Assembly: GCA_902476355.1 (NCBI GenBank)
Contig: CABSCS010000007.1
Coordinates: 16,778-80,777, forward strand
Origin: UMGS2069 sp900557585
GTDB taxonomy: Bacteria > Bacillota > Clostridia > Christensenellales > UBA1242
Reading direction: 5' to 3'
DNA length: 64,000 nt
Shown: piece after piece, positions 24,390 to 33,162 of the stretch
Numbering within the stretch: position 1 is the first letter of the stretch
How the letters are laid out: each line of letters opens with the position of its first letter
Made by a program: the position numbers and the translations under genes
The notes under the pieces: generated by a model
Databases searched by the model: none
What the model saw: only the letters and a program-made list of their open reading frames with translations
Told to the model about the DNA's origin: nothing

Positions 24390-24926
24390 ATGAGTTATAA
24401 TGAAATTTTAAAAGAAGAGCCAAAGTGGTATGTGCTTCACACATTCTCTGGCTATGAAAACATGGTTCAAGAAAACCTTTACAAAACAATTGAAAACAAC
24501 AACCTTCAAGACTTTATTGTTGAAGTTCGCATTCCAATGGAAGATGCCATTGAAGAAAAGAACGGAAAAAAGAAAGTTGTTCAAAGAAAAATGTTTCCTT
24601 GCTATGTTCTTTTGAAAATGAGATACACCGACGACCTTTGGCACACAATTGTAAACACTCGTGGTGTTACAGGTTTTGTTGGCCCTGCGGGAAGACCTCT
24701 TCCACTCACCGATGAAGAAGTAAGAAAAATGCGTCTTGAAAAAGTTGCAATTGATCTTAAAGTTGATGTTGGAAACAAAGTTAAAGTTGTTTCTGGCCCA
24801 CTTGAAGGTTTTGTTGGCGATGTTCTTTCAGTTGACCAAGCAGAACAAAAATGCAAAGTTTCAGTTGAAATGTTTGGAAGACAAACACCAGTTGATCTTG
24901 ACTTTGCACAAATCGAAATCATTTAA
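24390..24926 (+). CDS. nusG: Transcription termination/antitermination factor NusG
   Basis: 178 aa. NGN domain with WYVLHTFSGYENMVQENL and RKMFPCYVLLKM; C-terminal KOW with VGNKVKVVSGPLEGFVGDV. Binds RNA polymerase and couples it to ribosomes or Rho. AAGGAAAG before the ATG. Confidence 0.97.
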   Translation: MSYNEILKEEPKWYVLHTFSGYENMVQENLYKTIENNNLQDFIVEVRIPMEDAIEEKNGKKKVVQRKMFPCYVLLKMRYTDDLWHTIVNTRGVTGFVGPAGRPLPLTDEEVRKMRLEKVAIDLKVDVGNKVKVVSGPLEGFVGDVLSVDQAEQKCKVSVEMFGRQTPVDLDFAQIEII

Positions 24927-25041
24927 TCTCGGACTCATATCCATATATAACGCATGTGCATGTGCACGCGCGAGCCAAAACAGTTGGCAAAACATTTGGT
25001 TATTCGCATTTGAGCCTAGGGGTGAAAATGCTGATAATAAT

Positions 25042-25074
25042 GTGGGAGAGATGAGAATTCTCACACTACACCAC
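25042..25074 (+). promoter_or_regulatory. rplK leader structure
   Basis: In the 185-nt nusG-rplK gap, GTGG (25042-25045) can pair with CCAC (25071-25074) around an inner palindrome TGAGAATTCTCA (25052-25063). A GTGGGAG...ACCAC arrangement is also familiar before rplK in other Firmicutes. Likely an mRNA regulatory element; which protein binds is not known to me. Confidence 0.5.
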
Positions 25075-25111
25075 AGAAAACACTATATATATTGAAAAAA
25101 GGAGAAAAATT

Positions 25112-25543
25112 ATGGCACCAGTAAAGAAAATTACAGCCGTTGTTAAACTTCAACTCAATGCCGGAAAAGCAACCGCAGGTCCTCCTGTTGGTTCATCACT
25201 TGGTCCTCACGGAATCAACATTCCTGCATTCGTTAAAGAGTTTAACGAAAAAACAGCATCACAAGAAGGATTCATTATCCCTGTTGAGATGACAATTTAT
25301 CAAGACCGTTCATTCACTTTCGTTTTGAAAACCCCACCAGCTGCGGTTCTCATCAAGAAAGCAATCGGAATTGAATCAGGTTCAGGAAAACCAAACACAA
25401 CAAAAGTCGGAAACATCACAAAAGAACAAGTTCGCAAAATTGCAGAAACAAAAATGAAAGACCTCAATGCGAACGATGTTGAAGCAGCAATGCGCATGAT
25501 CGAAGGAACAGCACGCTCAATGGGCGTTGTTGTTGTAGACTAG
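25112..25543 (+). CDS. rplK: 50S ribosomal protein L11
   Basis: 143 aa. KITAVVKLQLNAGKATAGPPVGSSLGPHGINI is the N-terminal L11 signature; the C-terminal domain binds the 23S GTPase centre. AAAGGAG upstream. Followed 15 nt later by rplA; normal size. Confidence 0.98.
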   Translation: MAPVKKITAVVKLQLNAGKATAGPPVGSSLGPHGINIPAFVKEFNEKTASQEGFIIPVEMTIYQDRSFTFVLKTPPAAVLIKKAIGIESGSGKPNTTKVGNITKEQVRKIAETKMKDLNANDVEAAMRMIEGTARSMGVVVVD

Positions 25544-25558
25544 TCAAGGAGGCTCGCT

Positions 25559-26239
25559 ATGAAACACGGAAAAAACTATAACGCATCAGCAGAAAAAATC
25601 GAGCACCTTAAACTTTATGATGTTAACGATGCTCTTAATCTTGCAGTAGAATCTGCAAAAGCAAAATTTGACGAATCAATCGAAATTCACATTAAACTTG
25701 GCGTTGACCCTAGAAACGCAGATCAACAAGTTCGTGGATCAGTTGTTCTTCCAAACGGAACTGGTAAATCAAAGAAAGTTCTTGTAATTGCAAAAGGCGA
25801 CAAGGCTGACATTGCAAAAGCAGAAGGCGCAGATTTCGTTGGCGCAGAAGAAATGATTGACAAAATCATGAAAGAAAACTGGCTTGGATTTGACGCATGT
25901 ATCACAACCCCAGACATGATGGGACTTGTTGGTCGTGTTGCGAGAGTTCTTGGACCTCGTGGTCTTATGCCAAACCCAAAAAGTGGAACTGTAACTCCTG
26001 ACGTTGCAAAAGCAATCAAAGATATCAAGGCTGGTAAAGTTGAATATCGTCTTGACAAATTTGGTATCATCCACTGCATCATTGGTAAAAAGAGTTTCGG
26101 GGTTGAAAAACTTCGTGAAAACCTTGACACTTTGATGGACGCTATCATCAAAGCAAAACCACAAGCAGCAAAAGGACAATATATCAAATCTGTTTCTGTT
26201 GCAAGCACAATGGGACCTGGAATCAAAGTTAAATTCTAA
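25559..26239 (+). CDS. rplA: 50S ribosomal protein L1
   Basis: 226 aa. MGLVGRVARVLGPRGLMPNPKSGTV is the L1 signature. Forms the L1 stalk and often represses its own operon. Preceded by AAGGAGG. Ends at a terminator; rplJ and rplL, normally next, are absent. Confidence 0.98.
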   Translation: MKHGKNYNASAEKIEHLKLYDVNDALNLAVESAKAKFDESIEIHIKLGVDPRNADQQVRGSVVLPNGTGKSKKVLVIAKGDKADIAKAEGADFVGAEEMIDKIMKENWLGFDACITTPDMMGLVGRVARVLGPRGLMPNPKSGTVTPDVAKAIKDIKAGKVEYRLDKFGIIHCIIGKKSFGVEKLRENLDTLMDAIIKAKPQAAKGQYIKSVSVASTMGPGIKVKF

Positions 26240-26243
26240 TTTT

Positions 26244-26273
26244 AAAAAGCATGAAATTTTTCATGCTTTTTTT
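26244..26273 (+). terminator. Terminator after rplA
   Basis: Stem AAAAAGCATGAAA / TTCATGCTTTTT followed by T-run. Confidence 0.92.
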
Positions 26274-26423
26274 ATTACATAAATCACGATTTTGCCTTTC
26301 ATATTTTTTCTTGTATATATCAATATATATAACAAATCAAAATTCGTGTTAGTGAAAGAAAATATGGGATTTTTTTATTGCGCGAAAAAAATATTAAAAT
26401 TTGTCAAAATATTTTCAAAAAAC

Positions 26424-26455
26424 TCTTGACACGCACCCGTGTGTATAGTACAATA
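26424..26455 (+). promoter_or_regulatory. Promoter of the S10-spc superoperon
   Basis: TTGACA (about 26425), spacer containing ACACG-CACC-CGTGT, -10 near TACAAT (26449-26454). Shares CGCACCCGTGTGT with the rpmG promoter. Confidence 0.82.
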
Positions 26456-26460
26456 AATAG

Positions 26461-26624
26461 GCTGTAATTTGGGAAGATGCGGAAGGTTACTCATGAGCCT
26501 TGATTGAGAGAACTTTCGTTGACAAGTCAAAACACGATTTTGGCGACAGGCAGAAGTGGCAAGTGTTATCCAATGGCTTACAGTTTGGAGTCCACTTCAC
26601 CGTGCTTGGTTATATATACTTGGA
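26461..26624 (+). promoter_or_regulatory. Long structured 5' leader of rpsJ
   Basis: About 170 untranslated nt. GAAGTGG (26553-26559) can pair with CCACTTC (26592-26598). Other short stems are possible. The position fits an S10-operon leader regulated by a ribosomal protein, but the exact class is not recognised. Confidence 0.5.
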
Positions 26625-26633
26625 GGTTAAAAC

Positions 26634-26942
26634 ATGGCAACACAAAAAATCAGAATTAAGTTAAAAGCTTATGACCACAACCTTGTTGATGAATCTGCTG
26701 CAAGAATTGTGGAAACTGCTAAAAAAGCAGGTGCAAAGGTTTCAGGACCTATTCCTATGCCAACTGAAAAAGAAGTTGTAACAATTCTTCGTTCAGTGCA
26801 CAAACATAAAGATTCAAGAGAACAATTCGAAATGAGAACACATAAAAGGGTTATTGATATTTTCAATCCATCATCAAAGACCGTTGATTCACTTATGAAA
26901 ATCGATCTTCCAGCTGGCGTTGATATCAATATCAAATTATAA
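26634..26942 (+). CDS. rpsJ: 30S ribosomal protein S10
   Basis: 102 aa. KIRIKLKAYDHNLVDESAARIVETAK and RTHKRVIDIF are typical. First gene of the S10 operon; also a Nus antitermination factor (NusE). TTGGAGG upstream. tuf, usually just before it, is missing. Confidence 0.98.
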   Translation: MATQKIRIKLKAYDHNLVDESAARIVETAKKAGAKVSGPIPMPTEKEVVTILRSVHKHKDSREQFEMRTHKRVIDIFNPSSKTVDSLMKIDLPAGVDINIKL

Positions 26943-26962
26943 GGTCGGAGGAAGTGAAAATT

Positions 26963-27592
26963 ATGAATAAAGCGATATTGGGCAAAAAAATTGGCATGTC
27001 ACAAATTTTTACAGATGCCGGTCAAGTTATTCCAGTAACTGTTGTTGAAGCTGGCCCTTGCCAAGTTTCACAAATCAAAACAAACGAAAAAGACGGATAC
27101 AATGCAGTTCAACTTGCTTTTGTTGATAAGAAACAAAATCAAGTTACAAAACCAGAAGCAGGACACTTCAAAAAAGCAAACATTGCTCCAAAGAAATATT
27201 TGAAAGAATTCAAAATTTCAGCAGAAGGTCTCAATCTTGGAAGTGAACTTAAATGCGATGTATTCACAGTTGGCGACAAAGTTGACGTTTCAGGTTTTAC
27301 TCGCGGTCACGGTTTCTCTGGCGTTATCAAAAGATGGAACGCTCATGGACTTGATGCAAGCCATGGTATTGGACCTGTTCACCGTTCACCTGGTTCACTT
27401 GCTGCTAACTCAGACCCATCAAGAGTTTTCAAAAACAGAAAACTTCCTGGTCAATACGGTAACGAAAAAGTTACAATTCAAAATCTCGAAATTGCAAAAG
27501 TTGATGTTGACAGAAATCTTCTTTTCATCAAAGGAGCAATCCCTGGTGCAAAAGGTGCTGTTGTAACAATCTGCTCAGCAGTTAAGGCATAA
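26963..27592 (+). CDS. rplC: 50S ribosomal protein L3
   Basis: 209 aa. Start taken at the ATG 11 nt after CGGAGG; a GTG nine bases upstream is too near it. Signature HGFSGVIKRW and the HRSPGSLAANSDPSRVFKNRKLPG loop region are present. Normal length. Confidence 0.97.
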   Translation: MNKAILGKKIGMSQIFTDAGQVIPVTVVEAGPCQVSQIKTNEKDGYNAVQLAFVDKKQNQVTKPEAGHFKKANIAPKKYLKEFKISAEGLNLGSELKCDVFTVGDKVDVSGFTRGHGFSGVIKRWNAHGLDASHGIGPVHRSPGSLAANSDPSRVFKNRKLPGQYGNEKVTIQNLEIAKVDVDRNLLFIKGAIPGAKGAVVTICSAVKA

Positions 27593-27609
27593 GGCAGGAG
27601 GAAAATATT

Positions 27610-28230
27610 ATGCAGACTAAACTTTATAACATTAACGGCGAAGAAGTTGGCAAACTTAGTCTTAGCGATCAAGTTTTCAAAGCGCCTTATAATGAAGCTC
27701 TCATTCACCAAATCATTGTTGCATATCTTGCAAATCAAAGACAAGGCACAAAGAGCACTCTCACCAGAAGCGAAGTTCGCGGTGGTGGAAGAAAACCTTG
27801 GAAACAAAAAGGAACCGGAAATGCTCGTCAAGGATCAATCCGTGCTCCACAATGGATCAAGGGTGGAGTTGTATTTGCTCCAAAACCAAGAGATTTCTCA
27901 AAGAAAGTTAACAAGCAAATGAAACGCGCTGCATTTGTTTCAGCAATTTCAACTTGCCTTGCAGAAAAATGTCTTGTTGTTGTTGACGCTCTCGAATTCG
28001 CAGAGCCAAAAACAAAAGAAATGGTTTCTGTTTTGAACAATCTCAAACTTGACAAAAGAGTTACAATCGTTACTAACGGTGTAAACCAAAACGTTGTTTT
28101 GTCAGCGGCTAACCTTCCTCTTGTGAATGTTACAACTGCTGATCAACTTAACACCTATGACATTGTAGTTTCAGACAAACTCCTTGTAACAAAGGATGCT
28201 ATCAAAGCAATTGAGGAGGCTTGCAAATAA
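27610..28230 (+). CDS. rplD: 50S ribosomal protein L4
   Basis: 206 aa. Exit-tunnel loop KSTLTRSEVRGGGRKPWKQKGTGNARQGS present. In some bacteria L4 represses the S10 operon through its leader, relevant to the long rpsJ leader here. Its TAA overlaps the rplW ATG (TAATG). Confidence 0.97.
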   Translation: MQTKLYNINGEEVGKLSLSDQVFKAPYNEALIHQIIVAYLANQRQGTKSTLTRSEVRGGGRKPWKQKGTGNARQGSIRAPQWIKGGVVFAPKPRDFSKKVNKQMKRAAFVSAISTCLAEKCLVVVDALEFAEPKTKEMVSVLNNLKLDKRVTIVTNGVNQNVVLSAANLPLVNVTTADQLNTYDIVVSDKLLVTKDAIKAIEEACK

Positions 28231-28520
28231 TGACTAATCATGACATTATCAGAAGACCTATCCTTTCTGAAAAGAGTTATGGCGACATTGCAAACAAGAA
28301 ATATACTTTCGAAGTTGCAAAAGAGGCAAACAAAACTCAAATCAAGAAAGCAGTTGAGGAAATCTTCAAAGTTAAAGTAGAAAGCGTAAACATTTCAAAT
28401 GTATACGGAAAAATTAAAAGACAAGGAAAGCACGAAGGACTTACTGGTTCATATAAAAAGGCTATCGTTCAACTTACAGCAGATAGCAAAACCATTGAAT
28501 TCTTTGATAGTTTATCATAA
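28230..28520 (+). CDS. rplW: 50S ribosomal protein L23
   Basis: 96 aa. IIRRPILSEKS and YTFEVAKEANKTQIKKAVEEIF match L23, the tunnel-exit docking site for trigger factor and SRP. Start overlaps the rplD stop by one base, with GAGGAGG inside rplD. Confidence 0.97.
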   Translation: MTNHDIIRRPILSEKSYGDIANKKYTFEVAKEANKTQIKKAVEEIFKVKVESVNISNVYGKIKRQGKHEGLTGSYKKAIVQLTADSKTIEFFDSLS

Positions 28521-28538
28521 TAGAGGGGAGATATAATT

Positions 28539-29366
28539 ATGGCATTAAAAAGATTTAAGCCGATAACCGCTGGTACAAGAGGAAAAACTTCTCCATCTTT
28601 CGAAGAAATTACAACCTCTACTCCTGAAAAATCTCTTCTTGCTACAAAGAAGAAATCAGGTGGAAGAAACCATGCTGGAAGAATCACAGTTCGTCACATT
28701 GGTGGCGGAAACCGTCAAAAATACAGAGTTATCGATTTTAAAAGAGATAAAGACAATGTTCCTGCAAAAGTTGCTTCAATTGAATATGATCCAAACAGAT
28801 CAGCATATATTGCACTTTTGAACTATGCAGACGGTGAAAAAAGATACATCCTTGCTCCTGTTGGCCTTAATGTTGGCGACACAGTAATGAGCGGAGCAAA
28901 CGCAGAAATTAAAGTTGGAAACACACTTGCACTTGACAACATTCCTGTTGGTTCAGTTGTTCACAACATTGAATTCCATCCAGGTCGTGGTGGTCAAATT
29001 GCAAGAAGTGCTGGAATCTCTGCACAATACATGGCAAAAGAAGGCAGATATGCAACACTTCGTATGCCATCTGGCGAAATGAGAAAAGTTCTTGTAACTT
29101 GCCGTGCAACAATCGGACAAGTTGGAAACGTTGAACACGAAATTGTTTCTCTTGGTAAAGCCGGAAGAAAACGTCATATGGGCGTTAGACCAACAGTTCG
29201 TGGTTCTGTTATGAACCCAGTTGACCACCCACATGGTGGTGGTGAAGGTAAATCACCAGTTGGACATGCTGGTCCTATGACTCCTTGGGGTAAACCTGCA
29301 ATGGGTTATAAGACTCGTAAAAAGAAAAATAATACTGATAAGTTTATTGTTAAACGCATCAATTAG
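28539..29366 (+). CDS. rplB: 50S ribosomal protein L2
   Basis: 275 aa. C-terminal signature NPVDHPHGGGEGKSPVG with the essential His. Peptidyl-transferase-centre protein. GAGGGGAG upstream; no anomalies. Confidence 0.98.
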   Translation: MALKRFKPITAGTRGKTSPSFEEITTSTPEKSLLATKKKSGGRNHAGRITVRHIGGGNRQKYRVIDFKRDKDNVPAKVASIEYDPNRSAYIALLNYADGEKRYILAPVGLNVGDTVMSGANAEIKVGNTLALDNIPVGSVVHNIEFHPGRGGQIARSAGISAQYMAKEGRYATLRMPSGEMRKVLVTCRATIGQVGNVEHEIVSLGKAGRKRHMGVRPTVRGSVMNPVDHPHGGGEGKSPVGHAGPMTPWGKPAMGYKTRKKKNNTDKFIVKRIN

Positions 29367-29377
29367 GAGAGGAAATT

Positions 29378-29671
29378 ATGAGTAGAAGTGTTAAAAAAGG
29401 TCCTTTCGTTGCAGAATCTCTTGTAAAAAAGATTGACGCAATGAACGAATCGCAAGAAAAACATGTTGTAAAAACATGGTCTCGTTCATCAACTATCATT
29501 CCTTCAATGGTTGGACATACCGTTGGCGTTTATGATGGAAGAAAACATGTTCCAGTTTATATTTCCTCTGAAATGGTTGGATATAAACTTGGAGAATTTG
29601 CTCCAACAAGAACTTTTAAAGGTCATAAAGGAGCAAAAACAACAACAACTGCACCAGGAGGAAAGAAATAA
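29378..29671 (+). CDS. rpsS: 30S ribosomal protein S19
   Basis: 97 aa. SVKKGPFVAESLVKKI and the IPSMVGHTVGVYDGRKHVPVY region fit S19 in the 30S head. The stop overlaps rplV (TAATG). C-terminus is slightly longer (KGAKTTTTAPGGKK). Confidence 0.97.
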   Translation: MSRSVKKGPFVAESLVKKIDAMNESQEKHVVKTWSRSSTIIPSMVGHTVGVYDGRKHVPVYISSEMVGYKLGEFAPTRTFKGHKGAKTTTTAPGGKK

Positions 29672-30060
29672 TGGCAACAAGAATGCGTGAAAAAGCAATT
29701 GCAAGAAAAGAAAACGCAGACAAACGCGCTAAGGCAGTTGCAAAATATATCAGAATTTCTCCTTCAAAAGTAAGAATCGTGCTCGATGTTATTCGTGGCA
29801 AAAAATATGAAGAGGCTGTTGCAATCCTTAAAAACATGCCAAATTCAGGTGCTGAATATGTTGTAAAAGTTCTTGAAAGTGCAGGCGCTAACGCTGAAAA
29901 CAATCTTGGACTTAACAAAGCAGATCTTGTTGTTGCTGAAACCTATGTTGACGGTGGTGCAACACTTAAAAGATTTCAACCTGTAAGCAAGGGAAGAGCA
30001 CACTCAATCAAGAAACGCACAAGCAATATCACAGTTATTCTTGATGTTGCAAAGGCTTAG
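29671..30060 (+). CDS. rplV: 50S ribosomal protein L22
   Basis: 129 aa, with a short basic N-terminal extension (MREKAIARKENADKRAK) before the AKYIRISPSKVRIVLDVIRGK core. GRAHSIKKRTSNITVIL forms the tunnel-lining loop end. One-base overlap with rpsS. Confidence 0.97.
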   Translation: MATRMREKAIARKENADKRAKAVAKYIRISPSKVRIVLDVIRGKKYEEAVAILKNMPNSGAEYVVKVLESAGANAENNLGLNKADLVVAETYVDGGATLKRFQPVSKGRAHSIKKRTSNITVILDVAKA

Positions 30061-30069
30061 GAGGACACT

Positions 30070-30738
30070 ATGGGACAAAAAGTTAATCCTGTTGGAATGA
30101 GAGTTGGTATCAATAAGGATTGGGAAAGCAAATGGTTTGCAAACAAAAAAGATTTTGCTGCTAACATCCTTGAAGATAACAAAATTCGTAAAGAAATTGA
30201 AAATAACTATAAAAACTGTGGAATTTCAAAAGTTGTAATTGAAAGAAACGCACAAAGCGTTACAGTAACTTTGAACACCGCAAGACCTGGAATGGTAATC
30301 GGTCAAAAAGGTGCTGGGGTTGAAGCAATGAAAGCAAGACTTCAAAAACTTACTGGCAAAAACATCAATATCAACGTTGTTGAAATCAAAAACCCAGACC
30401 TTGACGCACAACTTGTTGCAGAAAGCATTGCATCTCAACTTGACCAAAGAGTTGGATTCCGTCGTGCTATGAAACAAGCATTGGCAAGATGCCAAAAAGC
30501 AGGCGTTAAAGGTATCAAAATCATGCTTGGTGGTCGTCTTGATGGTGCTGAAATCGCAAGAAGCGAGTTCTATCAAGATGGTTCTCTTCCACTTCAAACA
30601 CTCCGTGCAGACATTGACTATGGTTTTGCAGAGGCTCACGTTTCTGGAAAACTTGGCGTTAAAGTTTGGATCTATAAGGGTGAAATTTTGAACAAGAAGA
30701 ACCACGCTAGAGGAGGAAACAATCATGTTGATGCCTAA
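30070..30738 (+). CDS. rpsC: 30S ribosomal protein S3
   Basis: 222 aa. KH domain with GMVIGQKGAGVEAMKARL; C-terminal KIMLGGRLDGAEIARSEFY. mRNA-entry-channel protein. GGAGG upstream. Overlaps rplP by 14 nt. Confidence 0.97.
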   Translation: MGQKVNPVGMRVGINKDWESKWFANKKDFAANILEDNKIRKEIENNYKNCGISKVVIERNAQSVTVTLNTARPGMVIGQKGAGVEAMKARLQKLTGKNININVVEIKNPDLDAQLVAESIASQLDQRVGFRRAMKQALARCQKAGVKGIKIMLGGRLDGAEIARSEFYQDGSLPLQTLRADIDYGFAEAHVSGKLGVKVWIYKGEILNKKNHARGGNNHVDA

Positions 30739-31168
30739 AAGAGTTAAAAGAAGAAGAGTTCAACGCGGAAGAATGACCGGAAAGGCAACCCGCGGAAACC
30801 AAATCTGTCATGGTGAATATGGCATTGTTGCAATGGAACCATGTTGGATTACATCAAACCAAATCGAAGCCGCTCGTATTGCTATGACTCGTTATACAAA
30901 ACGTGGTGGTCAAGTTTGGATCAACATTTTCCCTCACAAACCAGTTACAAAAAAACCTGCTGAAACTCGTATGGGTTCTGGTAAAGGTTCACCTGAATTT
31001 TGGGTTGCCGTTGTTAAACCAGGCAGAGTAATGTTTGAAATTGGCGGAGTTAAAGAGGAAATATGCATCGAGGCTTTGAAACGTGCTACATACAAATTGC
31101 CTTGCAAAGTTAAAATTGTTAAAAAAGCAGATTTAGAGGCTGCTGAAAATCAAGGGGAGGATAAATAA
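30725..31168 (+). CDS. rplP: 50S ribosomal protein L16
   Basis: 147 aa, MLMPKRVKRRRVQRGRMTG start at the first ATG (8 nt after AGAGGAGG). RMGSGKGSPEFWVAVVKPGRVMFEI present. Overlaps the rpsC end and, by one base, the rpmC start. Confidence 0.97.
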   Translation: MLMPKRVKRRRVQRGRMTGKATRGNQICHGEYGIVAMEPCWITSNQIEAARIAMTRYTKRGGQVWINIFPHKPVTKKPAETRMGSGKGSPEFWVAVVKPGRVMFEIGGVKEEICIEALKRATYKLPCKVKIVKKADLEAAENQGEDK

Positions 31169-31416
31169 TGGCTGAGAATTTTACAAATATGACTGATAAA
31201 GAACTTGCAACCAAACTTGCAAATCTTAAAGCAGAACTTTTCAATTTGCGTTTTTCTCATGCAACTGGCAACTTGACCAATCCTCTCGCACTTAGAAAAT
31301 GCAAAAGAGACATTGCAAAAGTTAAAACTGTAATGCGTGAAAGAGAACTCGGAATTGCAAAAAGCAGTCCTGCCATAGCAGAGACTAAAAAAGCAACAAA
31401 AAAGGCAAGAGGTTAA
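31168..31416 (+). CDS. rpmC: 50S ribosomal protein L29
   Basis: 82 aa, longer than the usual ~65. The helical-hairpin core is LKAELFNLRFSHATGNLTNPLALRKCKRDIAKVKTVMRER; the last ~20 residues are an Ala/Lys tail. One-base overlap with rplP. Confidence 0.96.
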   Translation: MAENFTNMTDKELATKLANLKAELFNLRFSHATGNLTNPLALRKCKRDIAKVKTVMRERELGIAKSSPAIAETKKATKKARG

Positions 31417-31422
31417 TAAGTT

Positions 31423-31695
31423 ATGGCAAATGTTGAAAATCAAGAGAGAAATCTCAGAAAGAAAAGAATTGGTGTTGTTTCATCAAACAAGATGGACAAA
31501 ACAGTTGTTGTAGAAGTGCATGAAAAAATCAAGCACCCAATCTATAAGAAAACAATGAACAAAACAACCAAGTTCGTTGCTCATGATGAGAAGAACGAAT
31601 GTGATATCGGTGATACAGTCGAAATCGCTGAAACACGCCCACTTTCAAAAAGCAAAAGATGGCGTTTGGTTCGTATCGTTGAGAAAGTTAGATAA
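31423..31695 (+). CDS. rpsQ: 30S ribosomal protein S17
   Basis: 90 aa. GVVSSNKMDKTVVVEVHEKIKHPIYKK, GDTVEIAETRPLSKSKRWRLVRIVEK match S17. Six bases after rpmC; ribosome site weak, so coupling is likely. Confidence 0.97.
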   Translation: MANVENQERNLRKKRIGVVSSNKMDKTVVVEVHEKIKHPIYKKTMNKTTKFVAHDEKNECDIGDTVEIAETRPLSKSKRWRLVRIVEKVR

Positions 31696-31712
31696 TATAG
31701 GGGAGAAAGATT

Positions 31713-32081
31713 ATGATTCAACCACAAACAAGATTAAAGGTTGCTGATAACACTGGCGCAAAAGAAATTATGTGTATTCGTGTTCTTGGCGGATCATTTA
31801 GAAGAAGTGGCAACATTGGCGACATTATCGTTGCTTCTGTAAAGTCTGCTATCCCTGGTGGTTCTGTTAAGAAAGGTGATGTTGTAAAGGCTGTTATCGT
31901 TCGTTCAACAAAAGGAATTAAACGTGCAGACGGAAGCCACATCAGATTCGATGACAACGCTGCTGTTATTATTGATAACTCAAAACAACCAAAAGGTACT
32001 CGTATCTTTGGACCTATTGCTCGTGAACTTCGTGATAAAGATTTCATGAAAATTATTTCACTTGCACCAGAAGTAATTTAG
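31713..32081 (+). CDS. rplN: 50S ribosomal protein L14
   Basis: 122 aa, MIQPQTRLKVADNTGAKEIMCIRVLGG start and ARELRDKDFMKIISLAPEVI end, exactly family length. First gene of the spc-type part. AGGGGAG upstream. Confidence 0.98.
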   Translation: MIQPQTRLKVADNTGAKEIMCIRVLGGSFRRSGNIGDIIVASVKSAIPGGSVKKGDVVKAVIVRSTKGIKRADGSHIRFDDNAAVIIDNSKQPKGTRIFGPIARELRDKDFMKIISLAPEVI

Positions 32082-32091
32082 GAGGATCGCT

Positions 32092-32595
32092 ATGAAAACA
32101 TTAAATGTAAAAACTGGTGACACCGTTGTTGTTATTGCTGGTAAAGATGCTGGAAAGCAAGGTAAAGTTCTCAAAACTTTCCCAAGCAAAAACAGAATCA
32201 TCGTAAGTGGCGTTAACATGATTTCACGCCATCAAAAAGCAAGAAAGGCTCAAGAAAAGAGTGCAATCGTTAAAAAAGAAGGCACAATTGATGTTTCAAA
32301 CGTTATGATCATTTGCCCTGTTTGCGGAAAAGCAACAAGAGTTAAACATTCAGTTCAAGACGGAAAGAGCATCAGAACATGCAAATGCGGTGCTGCCCTT
32401 GACAAGAAATTTGTAAAGGACGCTAAAAAGGCAAAGAAAGCCGAAAAAACAGAAGTTAAAGCTGAAAAGGCTAAAACTGAAAAAACAGAAGAAAAAGTTG
32501 CAAAGAAAACTGCAACTAAAAAAGTCGTAGCAACTGGCGCGGTTAAAGAAACAAAAGCAACAACCGCTGCAAGAAAATCTCAAAGAGGAGTGTAA
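32092..32595 (+). CDS. rplX: 50S ribosomal protein L24 with Lys/Ala/Thr-rich C-terminal extension
   Basis: 167 aa against ~103 typical. Residues 1-105 are L24: KTGDTVVVIAGKDAGKQGKVLK, and a CPVCGK...CKCG zinc-like motif. Residues ~106-167 are a Lys/Glu/Ala/Thr tail of the same type as those on S5 and L30 in this operon. Assembly-initiator protein of the large subunit. Confidence 0.96.
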   Translation: MKTLNVKTGDTVVVIAGKDAGKQGKVLKTFPSKNRIIVSGVNMISRHQKARKAQEKSAIVKKEGTIDVSNVMIICPVCGKATRVKHSVQDGKSIRTCKCGAALDKKFVKDAKKAKKAEKTEVKAEKAKTEKTEEKVAKKTATKKVVATGAVKETKATTAARKSQRGV

Positions 32596-32601
32596 TTGAC
32601 A

Positions 32602-33144
32602 ATGGCAAACAGACTTAAAGAAAAATATGTTAAAGAAGTTGTTCCTGCACTCGAAAAAGAGTACGGCTATAAAAACATCAACGAAGTTCCAAAACTTGAA
32701 AAAATCGTTCTTAACATGGGACTTGGTGATGTTAAAGACAACAGCAAAAGTTTCAACCTTGCAGTTGAAGAACTTGCTGCAATCGCTGGTCAAAAGCCAA
32801 TCGTTACAACTGCAAAAAAATCTGTTGCTAACTTCAAAGTTAGACAAAACATGAAGATTGGTGCAAAAGTTACACTTCGTGGAACAAGAATGTATGAATT
32901 TATGGATAAATTCATGTCAATCGCTCTTCCAAGAGTTCGTGACTTTCGAGGACTTGATCCAAAAGCATTTGATGGCAGAGGAAACTATGCTTATGGTGTT
33001 CATGAGCAACTTATTTTCCCAGAAATTGTCTATGATAAGATTGAAAAGATTCGTGGATTTGATGTTTGTTTCGTAACAAGCGCAAAAACCGATGATGAAG
33101 CAAGATCTTTACTTAAACTCATGGGCATGCCATTCAAGGCGTAA
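32602..33144 (+). CDS. rplE: 50S ribosomal protein L5
   Basis: 180 aa. Binds 5S rRNA. Start set at the ATG 11 nt after GAGGAG; a TTG two codons upstream is possible. RGLDPKAFDGRGNYAYGVHEQLIFPEI is the L5 signature. Confidence 0.97.
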   Translation: MANRLKEKYVKEVVPALEKEYGYKNINEVPKLEKIVLNMGLGDVKDNSKSFNLAVEELAAIAGQKPIVTTAKKSVANFKVRQNMKIGAKVTLRGTRMYEFMDKFMSIALPRVRDFRGLDPKAFDGRGNYAYGVHEQLIFPEIVYDKIEKIRGFDVCFVTSAKTDDEARSLLKLMGMPFKA

Positions 33145-33162
33145 GGGTAGAAGGAGAAAGAT

